Of a DNA stretch of 19,799 nt, positions 1 to 7,724 are shown in pieces. Source of the stretch: Trichomonas tenax (Eukaryota; Parabasalia; Trichomonadida; Trichomonadidae); assembly GCA_023091735.1 (NCBI GenBank), contig JALKBU010000957.1, positions 1-19,799 of the forward strand, read 5' to 3'. The translations under genes were made by a program, and so were the position numbers. The notes beneath the pieces are model-generated. The model ran no database searches and was not told the origin of the DNA. It saw nothing but the letters and a program-made list of their open reading frames with translations. Every line of letters starts with the position of its first letter. The first letter of the stretch is position 1.

Positions 1-1
1 C

Positions 2-262
2 CAAGAATCGGAGCAATTCTATGAAGAATTGGTCGAAATACTCGAAGGATCCGAGCCTCGAGCTTTTGAATATTTTTCCAACACGTGGCTAAAACACAAA
101 GAGAAATGGATGATGTGCTATCGTCAGTATGCTGATAGCACAAATAACATTTCCGAAACTCATTTTCGACAATTAAAACACTTTTATTTTGTCGAAGAAA
201 GAAATCTGCCAATTGACAAATTATTTGTCAAACTTGTTACAAAAGTGACAGTTTATTCATGA
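2..262 (+). CDS. C-terminal part of a Mutator-like (MULE) transposase, cut by the window edge
   Basis: The frame is open from base 2 to a TGA at 260-262, giving about 86 residues with no start inside the window. The core (W-K-H-K-E-K-W followed by Y-R-Q-Y-A, then S-T-N-N-I-S-E-T-H-F-R-Q-L-K) matches the pattern that follows the catalytic region of MULE/ZSWIM-type transposases: a W..(K)E.W block, then TNN.(I/S)E..(F/W)..LK. This is family knowledge applied by eye. The protein ends about 30 residues after that block, where a SWIM zinc finger would be expected, so this copy is probably a truncated remnant rather than an active element. Such elements are known in trichomonads. Repeated AAAAGTGAC/GTCACTTTT words follow the stop codon. 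Confidence 0.6.
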   Translation, partial: QESEQFYEELVEILEGSEPRAFEYFSNTWLKHKEKWMMCYRQYADSTNNISETHFRQLKHFYFVEERNLPIDKLFVKLVTKVTVYS

Positions 263-312
263 AAAGTGACTTTAAGGTTTCCCTGTCACTTTTTGATGTT
301 CACTTTTGTCAT
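239..312. repeat. Cluster of GTCACTTTT / AAAAGTGAC words in both orientations
   Basis: ACAAAAGTGACAG (239-251) and CTGTCACTTTTTG (283-295) form an inverted repeat around the stop codon region of the transposase remnant. Another AAAAGTGAC lies at 262-270 and a TTCACTTTTGTCA at 299-311. The cluster could be the degraded end of a transposable element or a local hairpin. No matching opposite end is in the window. Confidence 0.4.
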
Positions 313-560
313 AGACTCCTGTTTTTTCCACAGATTTTGAGGGATATCAGTTAAGATAATCCTCTAGTCAGTTAAGAACTAGTGGTTTGTTGTTATAAAA
401 ATCACGAATTCTTCGATTCTCTCCCAATTTCATCGCAATTCTTCTTCCCCTGAAACTCTAATAATGGCACTTTTACTTATAATTCTTTCTTTGCTTCCTC
501 CTTTTCCTTTCCAGTGGTCCTTAGCTTTTCTCAGTCCATTTCTGTTAAATTACAGCGAAA

Positions 561-911
561 CTAGATCCTATTTTTTTTCTGATTTATCGTTTTTCTCCTG
601 ATTTCATCCCAACAAATTCTTTCACTAAGGCTGCTCTTGTCATCAGTTCCAAAGCAGAGGCAATTCATAGCAGTATAACATTTGTTGACAAATTTTTGAA
701 ATCGAAATTTGCACAAATCCAAATGAACTTCAGCTTCCCGACCAAAAACCCAATAAGAAATGCTTTCTTCAGTGATTGTGCTTCGTACAAGTGTTGTTAA
801 GCTTCGCCAACTCTCATCTTTAATAGGCGGTGGCTGCGCCCCCAAAAACACATCGATAATTTTCCTCATTTGGGGACGCGAAACGTCAAAAAATTTCGTC
901 GGGGACGCCAT
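561..911 (-). CDS. Hypothetical protein of 116 residues
   Basis: The frame opens with ATG at 911-909 and encodes a soluble, mildly basic protein with several Cys (residues near C-K-F, N-K-C-Y and N-C-L-C) and a basic C-terminus rich in K, R and N. I see no signal peptide, membrane segment or known domain. It lies beside the transposase remnant, and its first third is much richer in G and C (GCGCCCCC, GGGGACGC words) than the rest of the window, so it may belong to a mobile element. The start codon sits at the edge of a hairpin (911-935). It could also be a chance open frame. I do not recognise a family. Confidence 0.35.
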   Translation of the reverse strand: MASPTKFFDVSRPQMRKIIDVFLGAQPPPIKDESWRSLTTLVRSTITEESISYWVFGREAEVHLDLCKFRFQKFVNKCYTAMNCLCFGTDDKSSLSERICWDEIRRKTINQKKNRI

Positions 912-947
912 AAACCTTCAAAATTGAATGGTTTACAGCGGGGGCGC
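836..947. repeat. GC-rich inverted repeats and start-codon hairpin
   Basis: GCGCCCCC at 836-843 has its exact complement GGGGGCGC at 940-947. Between them GGGGACGC occurs twice (872-879 and 901-908). At the centre, TAAACC (911-916) pairs with GGTTTA (930-935), with an inner TTCAA/TTGAA pairing offset by one base. The patch stands out against AT-rich surroundings and overlaps the 5' end of the small minus-strand ORF. It may be a transposon end or an imported segment. Confidence 0.4.
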
Positions 948-1330
948 CCTGAGACGCCGTGGCAAAAAGCGTCCGATTTTCTCCATGCATGTAAGCTTCT
1001 GCAGAAAATCATTTACAGATTGTGCAGTTTTGGAAATATTGAAAAATATTAAAATCGAAAAATGTTTTTCCGAATGAACTATAGCGGAATACCGCCGGAC
1101 AGTCATTATGCATGGCTATCTATAAGTAGTTAAGCAAAGATTCTGGCTCAATGTCACAACGAGTTTGATCGATCATAAACTCAGCTTAATACTTAATAAC
1201 CAGCTTAGCTACGGATCCCAATATATATATAGGACAAAATCAAAATATTTGGTTCAATTATAACAATTAATTTTGAAACAATTGTTCAATTAATATAATC
1301 TTTTACCTGTTTATTGAAAATAAAATGAGT
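948..1330. other. Intergenic, no gene seen
   Basis: This 383-base stretch separates the GC-rich repeat patch from the 3' end of the PDI-like gene. It contains a short perfect hairpin (GCGG-AATA-CCGC near 1084-1095) and an ATATATATA run near 1220. No tRNA-like box or open frame of note was found. Confidence 0.5.
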
Positions 1331-2818
1331 TTAAAGTTCTAAGTTTTCTTCCGCGAATTTGAGCTTCCTTGGGATTTTAACTTTAAGTTTGGCTTCAGTA
1401 ACAATTAACTTGAAGAGTTTCATAGCGTTCGTCTCGTTTGGAAGGATGAGACCCTTTCCTTTCCTCTTAAGGACAAGTATTGGCTTGTCCTTTGGTACAT
1501 CGAGTGGTACATCATTCTTTTCAGCGTTAATATAGTAGAACATGAAACGTGTGAACTTCTGTTGGTTGAATTCATATGCAATAGCATTCAACTCCTGGAG
1601 TAATCCAATAGAATCCTTATCGTCAGTCGATGGCGCAATAAGGATGACAGAGTCCTTTGGAGAGCCATAAACTGCTCTGAAGTTGGAACCAACAAGTTTC
1701 CTGATGTTTGGAAGATCATCGTCATCAACCTCTGGAATCTCCTCTGACTTTAATGGGATAACATTGTATGTGTTGACGACCTGATCTGTGAGTGTATCAA
1801 GCAACTGTGGTGTGATTTCTGTTCCTTCAGGGATTAACAATTTCTCGCTAACATCACCATTCTCTGTGAAGTTTGCGAAGACCCAAATTGGTTCCTTTGT
1901 GCCAGCGGTTCCAATCTCGTTAAGCAACTGTGTGAATTGGCGATATGGACCATAAGCATATGTGAAATTATCTCTGAATCTGTTATATACTTGTCTCATT
2001 CCCCAGTGGACTTGCTTGAGTGATGTCTTCTTGTTGACATCGCAGAAGCAGAACAAAGTCATTCTGGAGTCGTGAATCACATCTCTAAACAATGTTCCTT
2101 CTGTGAATCTGTATAGTGGGTTAACATTATCGCGAATAAACTTCTCGAGGGCCTCTTTGTTCTCGATTTCGGAGATCGGATACTGAACAATTGTATCATC
2201 AATTGCTCTTCTTATGAGAATAGCGTTTGTAAGTGAAGAATCCTGATCTGGGTGAAGTCCAAACTGATACGCAGCCTCTGTTGATGTTGAACGAACGAAT
2301 GGAATAAGATCAATGTATTTCTCAGCCAATTCTTGAAATGCTTCGACAACTTCCTCAGGAGTGTCTTCATCGCTTGTCAAAATAGCTGCAATCGGGTTGT
2401 ATTGAAGGAATTTGTATGCGCGATCTTGAGCATCGATTTCAACAACAAGCGGATCGTTTGTAATTCTCGTCAAATACTTCCTGAGGTCTGTGGCGTTCCT
2501 TTCGCCAGTATATTCTGTAGTCATTTGGCCGTTACGGAAGACGTAGTAAGAAGGGAAAAATCTGATATTGTATTGATCAACGATTGTCGGTGATTTATCA
2601 CCGTCAAGGATGAAGAAATCGCATTTATTAGTTGAATGGAAGTTCTCTGCTGCGGCTCGGAAGTGAGGAACGAGTCTATCAGCTTCAGTGTTATTTTCAT
2701 CGATCGCAATAACGAAAGCGAGCTTAGATTTGGCTATTTTGATTTCGAAGTTTTCGTCTGTGAGTGTTGGCGGCAAATAAATGCTGCTGGAAGTAAAATA
2801 TAATAAAATCGAAAGCAT
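1331..2818 (-). CDS. PDI-like ER protein without CxxC active sites
   Basis: A 495-residue protein, close to the usual length of protein disulfide isomerase. I chose ATG at 2818 because it starts directly with a signal peptide (M-L-S-I-L-L-Y-F); the frame extends four codons further but without an ATG. Residues about 15-120 read as a thioredoxin-like a domain (cis-Pro loop F-F-P-S-Y near 87-91, then V-F-R-N-G). Residues about 120-350 resemble b/b' domains. Residues about 355-480 resemble the a' domain (G-S-N-F-R-A-V). Where PDI has W-C-G-H-C, the first domain has D-E-N-N-T-E-A-D and the second P-S-T-D-D-K-D, so both redox pairs are gone; only Cys 66, 257 and 259 exist. The C-terminus is E-N-L-E-L, a possible weak xxEL retrieval signal rather than KDEL. 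It is probably a non-catalytic chaperone-like PDI in the ER lumen. The stop is TAA followed by A. Confidence 0.82.
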   Translation of the reverse strand: MLSILLYFTSSSIYLPPTLTDENFEIKIAKSKLAFVIAIDENNTEADRLVPHFRAAAENFHSTNKCDFFILDGDKSPTIVDQYNIRFFPSYYVFRNGQMTTEYTGERNATDLRKYLTRITNDPLVVEIDAQDRAYKFLQYNPIAAILTSDEDTPEEVVEAFQELAEKYIDLIPFVRSTSTEAAYQFGLHPDQDSSLTNAILIRRAIDDTIVQYPISEIENKEALEKFIRDNVNPLYRFTEGTLFRDVIHDSRMTLFCFCDVNKKTSLKQVHWGMRQVYNRFRDNFTYAYGPYRQFTQLLNEIGTAGTKEPIWVFANFTENGDVSEKLLIPEGTEITPQLLDTLTDQVVNTYNVIPLKSEEIPEVDDDDLPNIRKLVGSNFRAVYGSPKDSVILIAPSTDDKDSIGLLQELNAIAYEFNQQKFTRFMFYYINAEKNDVPLDVPKDKPILVLKRKGKGLILPNETNAMKLFKLIVTEAKLKVKIPRKLKFAEENLEL

Positions 2819-3354
2819 GTTTTTTGTCACTTTTTGATCTTTGGTTGAATGACAAAGTTCTCATTCATGTGATTGATTTTGAGATGTTTTATGTGCATCA
2901 TTGTTATATGTCGTTGACTTTAGACCTATGTGTATCACGTGGATCGATTTAGAACAAATTAATCAAATTCATTTTAATATCTTTTCTGATATCCTAGATA
3001 TAATTCTATTTAGATACGCAAAGTATGGGTGCAAATACATTTAGTTTTTTCCAATTTTTAAATTTATCTCATTTGATTATTAACAATATTTAAACTATTT
3101 GGACTAAAATTTCCTTAATAAGTATAAGTTTTGAATTGCAAAATAGAGAATTTACTTTGTATACAATGAAATATTATATCAATTTCAAAATATTTTGAAT
3201 ATTTAACAAATGCTTTGACAATCAATTACATATACATTTTTATTTACATATTTCTAAGGAAATAGAAAAATACAAGATGTTCAATATAATGAAATAAATT
3301 ATTGGAAAAACCGCATATGTTATATTATAAAAAGCGAATTATTAGTGCAGTATA
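2819..3354. other. Divergent intergenic region between PDI-like and ankyrin genes
   Basis: This is very AT-rich DNA of about 536 bases between two divergently transcribed genes, so it should carry both promoters. TGTCACTTTTTG at 2825-2836 lies just upstream of the PDI-like start codon; the same 12-mer occurs twice more in the window. No clear TCATTTTT initiator is visible at either gene, and no further coding frame was found. Confidence 0.45.
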
Positions 3355-4398
3355 ATGATTTTGTTCCAAAGTAGTGCTCATTTTTTTATGTTGATTGATG
3401 ATTCACATATTGTAAGTTACGACATTGCAGAGCTTCCTCCAATATTGCAAAAGTGGGCGATGATTGATGACGATGTGATCGAAGTAACGACAGAAAATGC
3501 TTCAGTTGTTGCAAAACAAATATCCGAATCAGGAAATTATTTCAAAAGATACATACCAGGATTACTAGAATATGCAGTTTACATCAGAAGATTCAATTGG
3601 AAAGCATATGGAATGTTATTTGCAGAATTGAAAAAATTAAATTACGAAATTAGTGTTAATAATCGAGAATTTAATCAATATTTACAAAAGATAGAAGTAA
3701 TTCCAGCCAATAATAAGAAAAAGAAGCAAACTACGCGTTCATTATTTTATTATTTAAATGAATTTAAAGAAAATAGCCTAGAATATGCTGTGAAATGCGA
3801 TGATGTAGACAAGGTGATTATGATGTCGAATACAGAAGACTTCTTTAACAAGATATTTAAATGGAAAGGACATAATCATACTATCATTGATCTAGCTGCT
3901 TTCCTTGGCTCTCCAAAGATATTTAAATACTTATTTTACAACGGGAGCCAAGCGACACGCGAAACTTTCATTGCAGCTGTTGAAGGTGGAAATAGTGAGA
4001 TTTTAGAGTTTTTAATACAGAACAAGTTTGAAATTACAGAAGAGTTACTTGTTCCTGCAATACAGAACCATAGAATGAATGTTGCAAGATGGGTTATTGA
4101 AAATTCATCATTAACTCCAGACTATGAGTGCGTTGAATGGTCATTACTTAACTACTGTACCCTGAACTTTTATAATGAAGTTGTGCGATTCCAAAGGGGT
4201 AAATGTGAGAAACTTACAAAGAATATACTTGATACTGCAATAGAAGTTGGTAACGATGGCGCAATTTTGGCAATTTTATATTCCTCTAAAGCGTCATCAG
4301 ATCCTTCACAAGAGCAACTGCAGAAAATACTTGAATATGCAAATGATTGTGAAGATTCAGCAATATTGGAACGATTGAAAGTCGTCAACATCAAATAA
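3355..4398 (+). CDS. Ankyrin-repeat protein of the trichomonad DUF3447-like type
   Basis: A 347-residue protein. The N-terminal half (about 1-125) resembles the conserved N-terminal region of the huge trichomonad ankyrin family: L-L-E-Y-A-V-Y-I-R followed by W-K-A-Y-G-M-L-F-A near 70-90. A Lys-rich linker (K-K-K-K-Q near 121-125) follows. Residues about 140-310 contain helical repeats of ankyrin type, for example T-I-I-D-L-A-A-F-L-G-S-P-K-I-F-K-Y-L-F at 176-194 and F-I-A-A-V-E-G-G-N-S-E-I-L-E-F-L at 205-220. The repeats are degenerate and lack most canonical G-x-T-P-L-H signatures. The likely role is protein-protein binding; the partner is unknown. It has no signal peptide or membrane segment. 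The stop is TAA followed by A, and a long T-rich run (about 4431-4460) follows. Confidence 0.8.
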   Translation: MILFQSSAHFFMLIDDSHIVSYDIAELPPILQKWAMIDDDVIEVTTENASVVAKQISESGNYFKRYIPGLLEYAVYIRRFNWKAYGMLFAELKKLNYEISVNNREFNQYLQKIEVIPANNKKKKQTTRSLFYYLNEFKENSLEYAVKCDDVDKVIMMSNTEDFFNKIFKWKGHNHTIIDLAAFLGSPKIFKYLFYNGSQATRETFIAAVEGGNSEILEFLIQNKFEITEELLVPAIQNHRMNVARWVIENSSLTPDYECVEWSLLNYCTLNFYNEVVRFQRGKCEKLTKNILDTAIEVGNDGAILAILYSSKASSDPSQEQLQKILEYANDCEDSAILERLKVVNIK

Positions 4399-4618
4399 AT
4401 GTATGTTAGATATAACATTAGTTTATTAAGTGTTTTTTTTTCTTCTTTTTTTTTTTGATTTCCAATTTTTTTATTTGTTGATGAGATCTAATTATTCTAT
4501 CCCAAATGAAATTTACAATCTGGGGATCGCATACGTATAATAACATTTATGTGTCATTATGATCAAAATGATTAGACATAAAATATAAACAACACTTTAA
4601 CAAAAATACAAGAATATT

Positions 4619-5044
4619 CTAGTTGATTAAAGCCGAGTCAATTTCAAAACACCGACAGAACTGAATTGTTGAGATCAATCCTGCAACTTTCACAAGATTA
4701 GACAAATACTTCTGTAATGATTCAGCTCTCTGATCTAGGAATGCTTTGTCTTTGTTTCCAAATCTCTTTTTAGGCGGAAAAGGCTGTAAAAATCTGCTGT
4801 TCTTGTAAAGTGGTCTGATTTGTTGGTCAAACTCGTACAACTCGGAGAATCTCTTCTGTATCTTGTGGATGTGAACAACGTTTTCCTTTTGCATTCCAAT
4901 CTCGATATCATAAACAACAGCACCAACAGATGGATCGAGATCGAACTTCTCGATGTAAATGTACATGCGCGGGTCAACAGTAGAGTTCTGTAGCTGCGAA
5001 AGTTTCTTCTGTGGAAGAGAAGCGACTGGAACATCAGATGACAT
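4619..5044 (-). CDS. PX-domain-only phosphoinositide-binding protein (copy 1)
   Basis: A 141-residue protein that is almost entirely one PX domain, like the SNX3/Grd19 size class. Visible PX features are the basic R-F-S-E-L-Y-E-F block near residues 65-72 (equivalent to R-R-(Y/F)-S, whose Arg contacts the phosphoinositide), a proline-rich loop P-F-P-P-K-K near 88-93, and F-L-D-Q-R-A-E-S-L-Q-K-Y-L near 102-114, the second basic helix. It should bind PI3P-type lipids on endosomes and help membrane trafficking; there is no BAR or other domain. A paralogue (15530-15958) shares about two thirds of its residues. Start ATG at 5044 is close behind a TTTTGACATGTAAAA element. The gene converges on the ankyrin gene. 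Confidence 0.88.
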   Translation of the reverse strand: MSSDVPVASLPQKKLSQLQNSTVDPRMYIYIEKFDLDPSVGAVVYDIEIGMQKENVVHIHKIQKRFSELYEFDQQIRPLYKNSRFLQPFPPKKRFGNKDKAFLDQRAESLQKYLSNLVKVAGLISTIQFCRCFEIDSALIN

Positions 5045-5053
5045 CTGTGAAGA

Positions 5054-5297
5054 TTTTACATGTCAAAATTTTACGGTTTCACATTGCTTTCAAACTTCTG
5101 TTTGTTCCAATCCACTCTTCCTGCTGGTCCTCAATGTTGGAATCGTTCTACAACGACAGATACTTTTTACACGATAAATCATACTTTACATGCCAAATCA
5201 AAAATACATTTTCCACTTTACAAAATACAATTTACATGCCAAAAACAATTACCTTACACATCAAAATTACTAATTTACATTGACAAAAAAGCTTTAC
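5054..5297 (-). promoter_or_regulatory. Array of TTTACATGYCAAAA elements upstream of PX copy 1
   Basis: Elements on the plus strand: TTTTACATGTCAAAA (5054-5068), TTTACATGCCAAA (5185-5197), TTTACATGCCAAAAA (5231-5245), and weaker forms CTTACACATCAAAA (about 5253-5266) and TTTACATTGACAAAAAA (about 5274-5290). The first ends ten bases before the start codon. Their repetition upstream of a gene, and their recurrence at other promoters in the window, suggest transcription-factor sites. The function is inferred. Confidence 0.5.
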
Positions 5298-5587
5298 AAA
5301 ACATAATGATCAATGGGTTAATCAGTTGCCGCAGAAGTTTAAATATGCAATACTAAAAAAATTCGAAATTGCATAAATCATTAAATTTCAATGAATGCAA
5401 TGATAATATTAGACCATTGGGATGATAAAGTTGGTTAACTAGAATGTATAAATTGCTAAAATTGACATTTTTTAAACAAGAATATGAATGTTGATTTTCT
5501 GGTATATTTTAGAAGATATTGCTATTGCATTTCATAATAGGCATTAAGAAAGATCTAAAATAGAAGCAAAAAATGTTGACGTTAAGA
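5298..5587. other. Intergenic, 3' flank of the beta-helix gene
   Basis: This is AT-rich DNA between the element array upstream of PX copy 1 and the stop codon of the beta-helix gene. I see no coding frame, repeat or RNA signature. Confidence 0.4.
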
Positions 5588-6979
5588 TCACACTTGAACA
5601 TTTTTCCTTTGCATGAATAAAATTACTAACATCAAAAGCATGCAAAGAATTGATAAAGCTATTTTGGTAAATGGTGATGATTCTTTATGAACTATGTCTG
5701 CGTTGTATTGACAATTCTTACACAGTTTCTTTATTTTGTTATTGAGCTTACTTGCTGTTATCGAATCAAAATGAACTGAATTCATTTTCATTTTTCCATC
5801 AAGTGATATTTTTGAATTCTTTATGGTAGATTTCATCATTTTAGACCTTTTGTCTTGATGAGTTAAAGTAACTGTTGCATTTTCTATTGTCAAGTAGTTA
5901 ATGTTTATGATAGTTTTATCGAAATCAAGTTTGTGGAAATTAGTCAATGCGGAGTGAGAAATGTTGATTTTTGAATCAGAAACAATCATATTCTGTTTGA
6001 TGTTATTTATGGTTGAAGAATTGATTTCAATGTTGCAGTGTTCAAATTCCATAGATGAGCGATAGTTTGATTGGATGCTGCTATTAGACATAATAAATGA
6101 TCCTTTGCTGAGGAATATCAGTGGACTTCCTTTTGCATAATTAGATTTTATTTCAACACCATTAAAACGAATTTCCGAATCAATGCTGAACAAAAGTATT
6201 CCACTATTAGAACTGATGTTAGAGTGCCCTTCAATCGAAAGATATGAATTCATTGTTGATAATAATTGATTTACCGAGTTTTTGAGTGATTGAATATTTT
6301 TAATTGTAACTACCGATTTATGTGCAGATATGAATGATTTGGATCTAATTGTATTGTTTTCAAGAACTAAATCTGAACAATTCAATTTTGAATCCGATAT
6401 TTTAATGATATCATGCGTTTTAATAACGTTTCTAAGAAGCCGAACATTTTTGATAGTAATATTACTGTGATTGATTGTGAAAATCGACTTTTTGGATGAG
6501 ATTTGTGAAAATGAACATTTGTTGAATGTAATAGAAGAATTTGTAATATCGAACATCGAAGAGCAGTCTTGAAAATCTATGAAAGTACAATTTTCGAAAA
6601 CTATATTCGAATTGATAATTTTTGCAAATTTAAAACCAATCAAGGAAGAAAATACGAACTGAGAAATAACAAAGGTACTGTTGCGGATATTAAAGAATGA
6701 GTTATTATGAACATTTGCATTGGAAAAATCGATATTTGTTTGAGTTCCTTTTAAAGAAACATTTTTAAGCATTGTTTCTTTAATGATGCTCTGAAAAGCA
6801 TCGATTTCAATTTGATTGCTTAAGGATTTGTCGGAAAATGAAAGAAAATCGTTGATTTCAATTTTATTTAAGGCGGTATCAATCGAACATGGTGACAACG
6901 GTTCACATATAAAATCCTCTGTGCTATAGAAGGATGTTTGAACGAGCTTGCTTTTAACAAAAAATATGAGATAAAACAT
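5588..6979 (-). CDS. Single-pass surface protein with a parallel beta-helix ectodomain
   Basis: A 463-residue protein. The N-terminus (M-F-Y-L-I-F-F-V) looks like a signal peptide. The body is a long series of about 20-25 residue turns with the rhythm N-S-x-(I/V)-x-(I/F/L)-x-(N/K)-x-x-(F/I), for example I-T-N-S-S-I-T-F-N-K-C-S-F and I-N-H-S-N-I-T-I-K-N-V, typical of right-handed beta-helix proteins and of the Pmp-like and other surface families in trichomonads. Near residues 437-457 lies a hydrophobic span (I-A-L-S-I-L-C-M-L-L-M-L-V-I-L-F) followed by a short basic tail (Q-R-K-N). The arrangement predicts a type I membrane protein with the helix outside the cell, perhaps an adhesin. Many N-x-S/T sites could be glycosylated. 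It ends with TGA. An initiator-like TCATTTTT lies upstream of the ATG. Confidence 0.75.
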   Translation of the reverse strand: MFYLIFFVKSKLVQTSFYSTEDFICEPLSPCSIDTALNKIEINDFLSFSDKSLSNQIEIDAFQSIIKETMLKNVSLKGTQTNIDFSNANVHNNSFFNIRNSTFVISQFVFSSLIGFKFAKIINSNIVFENCTFIDFQDCSSMFDITNSSITFNKCSFSQISSKKSIFTINHSNITIKNVRLLRNVIKTHDIIKISDSKLNCSDLVLENNTIRSKSFISAHKSVVTIKNIQSLKNSVNQLLSTMNSYLSIEGHSNISSNSGILLFSIDSEIRFNGVEIKSNYAKGSPLIFLSKGSFIMSNSSIQSNYRSSMEFEHCNIEINSSTINNIKQNMIVSDSKINISHSALTNFHKLDFDKTIININYLTIENATVTLTHQDKRSKMMKSTIKNSKISLDGKMKMNSVHFDSITASKLNNKIKKLCKNCQYNADIVHKESSPFTKIALSILCMLLMLVILFMQRKNVQV

Positions 6980-6995
6980 TCAAGAAAACAAATCG

Positions 6996-7003
6996 AAAAA
7001 TGA
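6996..7003 (-). promoter_or_regulatory. Initiator-like TCATTTTT of the beta-helix gene
   Basis: On the minus strand TCATTTTT lies 16 bases before the ATG at 6979. It matches the trichomonad initiator pattern TCA(+1)Y-N-W-Y and would give a short leader, as is usual in these organisms. Confidence 0.5.
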
Positions 7004-7198
7004 TGAACTGACATATATTGAAAATTCATATCATTGCCCACACCAACAACAATTGATTTGTGATTATTTTTCGTTATCAAAAACATATCGAACCTATGAT
7101 TTTGAAATTATGAATGGAAACTTACACATATAATAGGATTGAGAACCTATATTTATTTCCAATTCATATATATTAATATCAAATATAAAAATGAAAAA

Positions 7199-7250
7199 GA
7201 GCGTGGGTGGTTGCCCTACCCGGTGCCCGGCAATTAATGGAGGGACGCTC
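7199..7250. other. GC-rich structured element with pseudoknot potential (candidate RNA)
   Basis: GAGCGT (7199-7204) and ACGCTC (7245-7250) are perfect complements and enclose a GC-rich core in AT-rich DNA. Inside, on the plus strand, GGGTGG (7205-7210) pairs with CTACCC (7216-7221), including one G-U pair. The intervening loop TTGCC (7211-7215) is complementary to GGCAA (7229-7233), which is an H-type pseudoknot. The element lies just downstream of the eL27 stop codon; on the minus strand it is followed by TTTTTC, on the plus strand by ATTTTT. It could be a 3' UTR structure of eL27 mRNA or a small independent RNA. Neither strand matches a tRNA. Confidence 0.45.
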
Positions 7251-7254
7251 ATTT

Positions 7255-7674
7255 TTAGAACTGGAGTGGCTTGAAGAACCATGACATCTTGTTGTTCAAG
7301 TACTTCTGGCGGAGGATGGCGGCATACCCCTTGAGAAGCTCCTTCTTAGCTGGAGCATCCTTGAGAGCAGCGACAACTTTCTCGACGGAGATCTTCTTGA
7401 AGAAGTCCTCATCCTTGACTGTGTGACGTGTGAGCATGATGTGGTTGAAGTTGACGGCCTTGACGAAGAGCTTGACCTGTGTCTTCTTGACGAGGACCTC
7501 TGTTGACATCTCCTTTGTGACCTTCTTTGGATACTTCTCGATACCCATAACGACGGCGTATGGGAACTTGCGGTCCTCTGTGCCCTCTGGGTAGGCAGCG
7601 AGAACGACGGCCTTCTTACCGGCGTGGCGGCCCTGGAGCATAACGACGAAACGACCAGCTTGAACAAGAGACAT
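7255..7674 (-). CDS. RPL27: Ribosomal protein eL27 (60S subunit)
   Basis: A 139-residue protein co-linear with eukaryotic eL27. It has the N-terminal KOW-like segment (G-R-F-V-V-M-L-Q-G-R-H-A-G-K-K-A-V-V), the G-I-E-K-Y-P-K-K-V-T-K block, V-K-L-F-V-K-A-V-N-F-N-H-I-M-L-T-R, and the C-terminal family signature W-F-F-K-P-L-Q-F. I chose ATG at 7674 because family members begin about there (M-x-x-x-x-x-G-[RK]-x-V-V); an upstream in-frame ATG at 7722 would add 16 residues not found in the family. The leader GGCCTTTTTCGTTCA just before the ATG includes a CCTTT pyrimidine tract and a TCA. Codons are strongly G/C-ending compared with neighbours, as expected for an abundant protein. The stop is TAA followed by A. 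Confidence 0.95.
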   Translation of the reverse strand: MSLVQAGRFVVMLQGRHAGKKAVVLAAYPEGTEDRKFPYAVVMGIEKYPKKVTKEMSTEVLVKKTQVKLFVKAVNFNHIMLTRHTVKDEDFFKKISVEKVVAALKDAPAKKELLKGYAAILRQKYLNNKMSWFFKPLQF

Positions 7675-7724
7675 TGAACGAAAAAGGCCGGCCAAACGAT
7701 AATTAACAATTGAAACGAACATTT

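Noticed and set aside
480..515. Pyrimidine-rich tract ending in CAG, like a spliceosomal 3' splice site
   Set aside because: Trichomonad introns use an extended ACTAACACACAG-type 3' signal, which is absent, and there is no matching GTATGT-type donor in a coding frame.
4735..5034. Alternative minus-strand frame inside PX copy 1
   Set aside because: The PX domain reads cleanly in the other frame and is conserved in the paralogue.
7199..7250. tRNA or 5S-like RNA gene
   Set aside because: It is too short, with no anticodon arm or internal promoter boxes of the usual type.
7296..7709. Second minus-strand frame of about 137 codons rich in Ser and Arg
   Set aside because: It overlaps eL27 in another frame; low-complexity Arg/Ser content comes from GC-rich eL27 codons.
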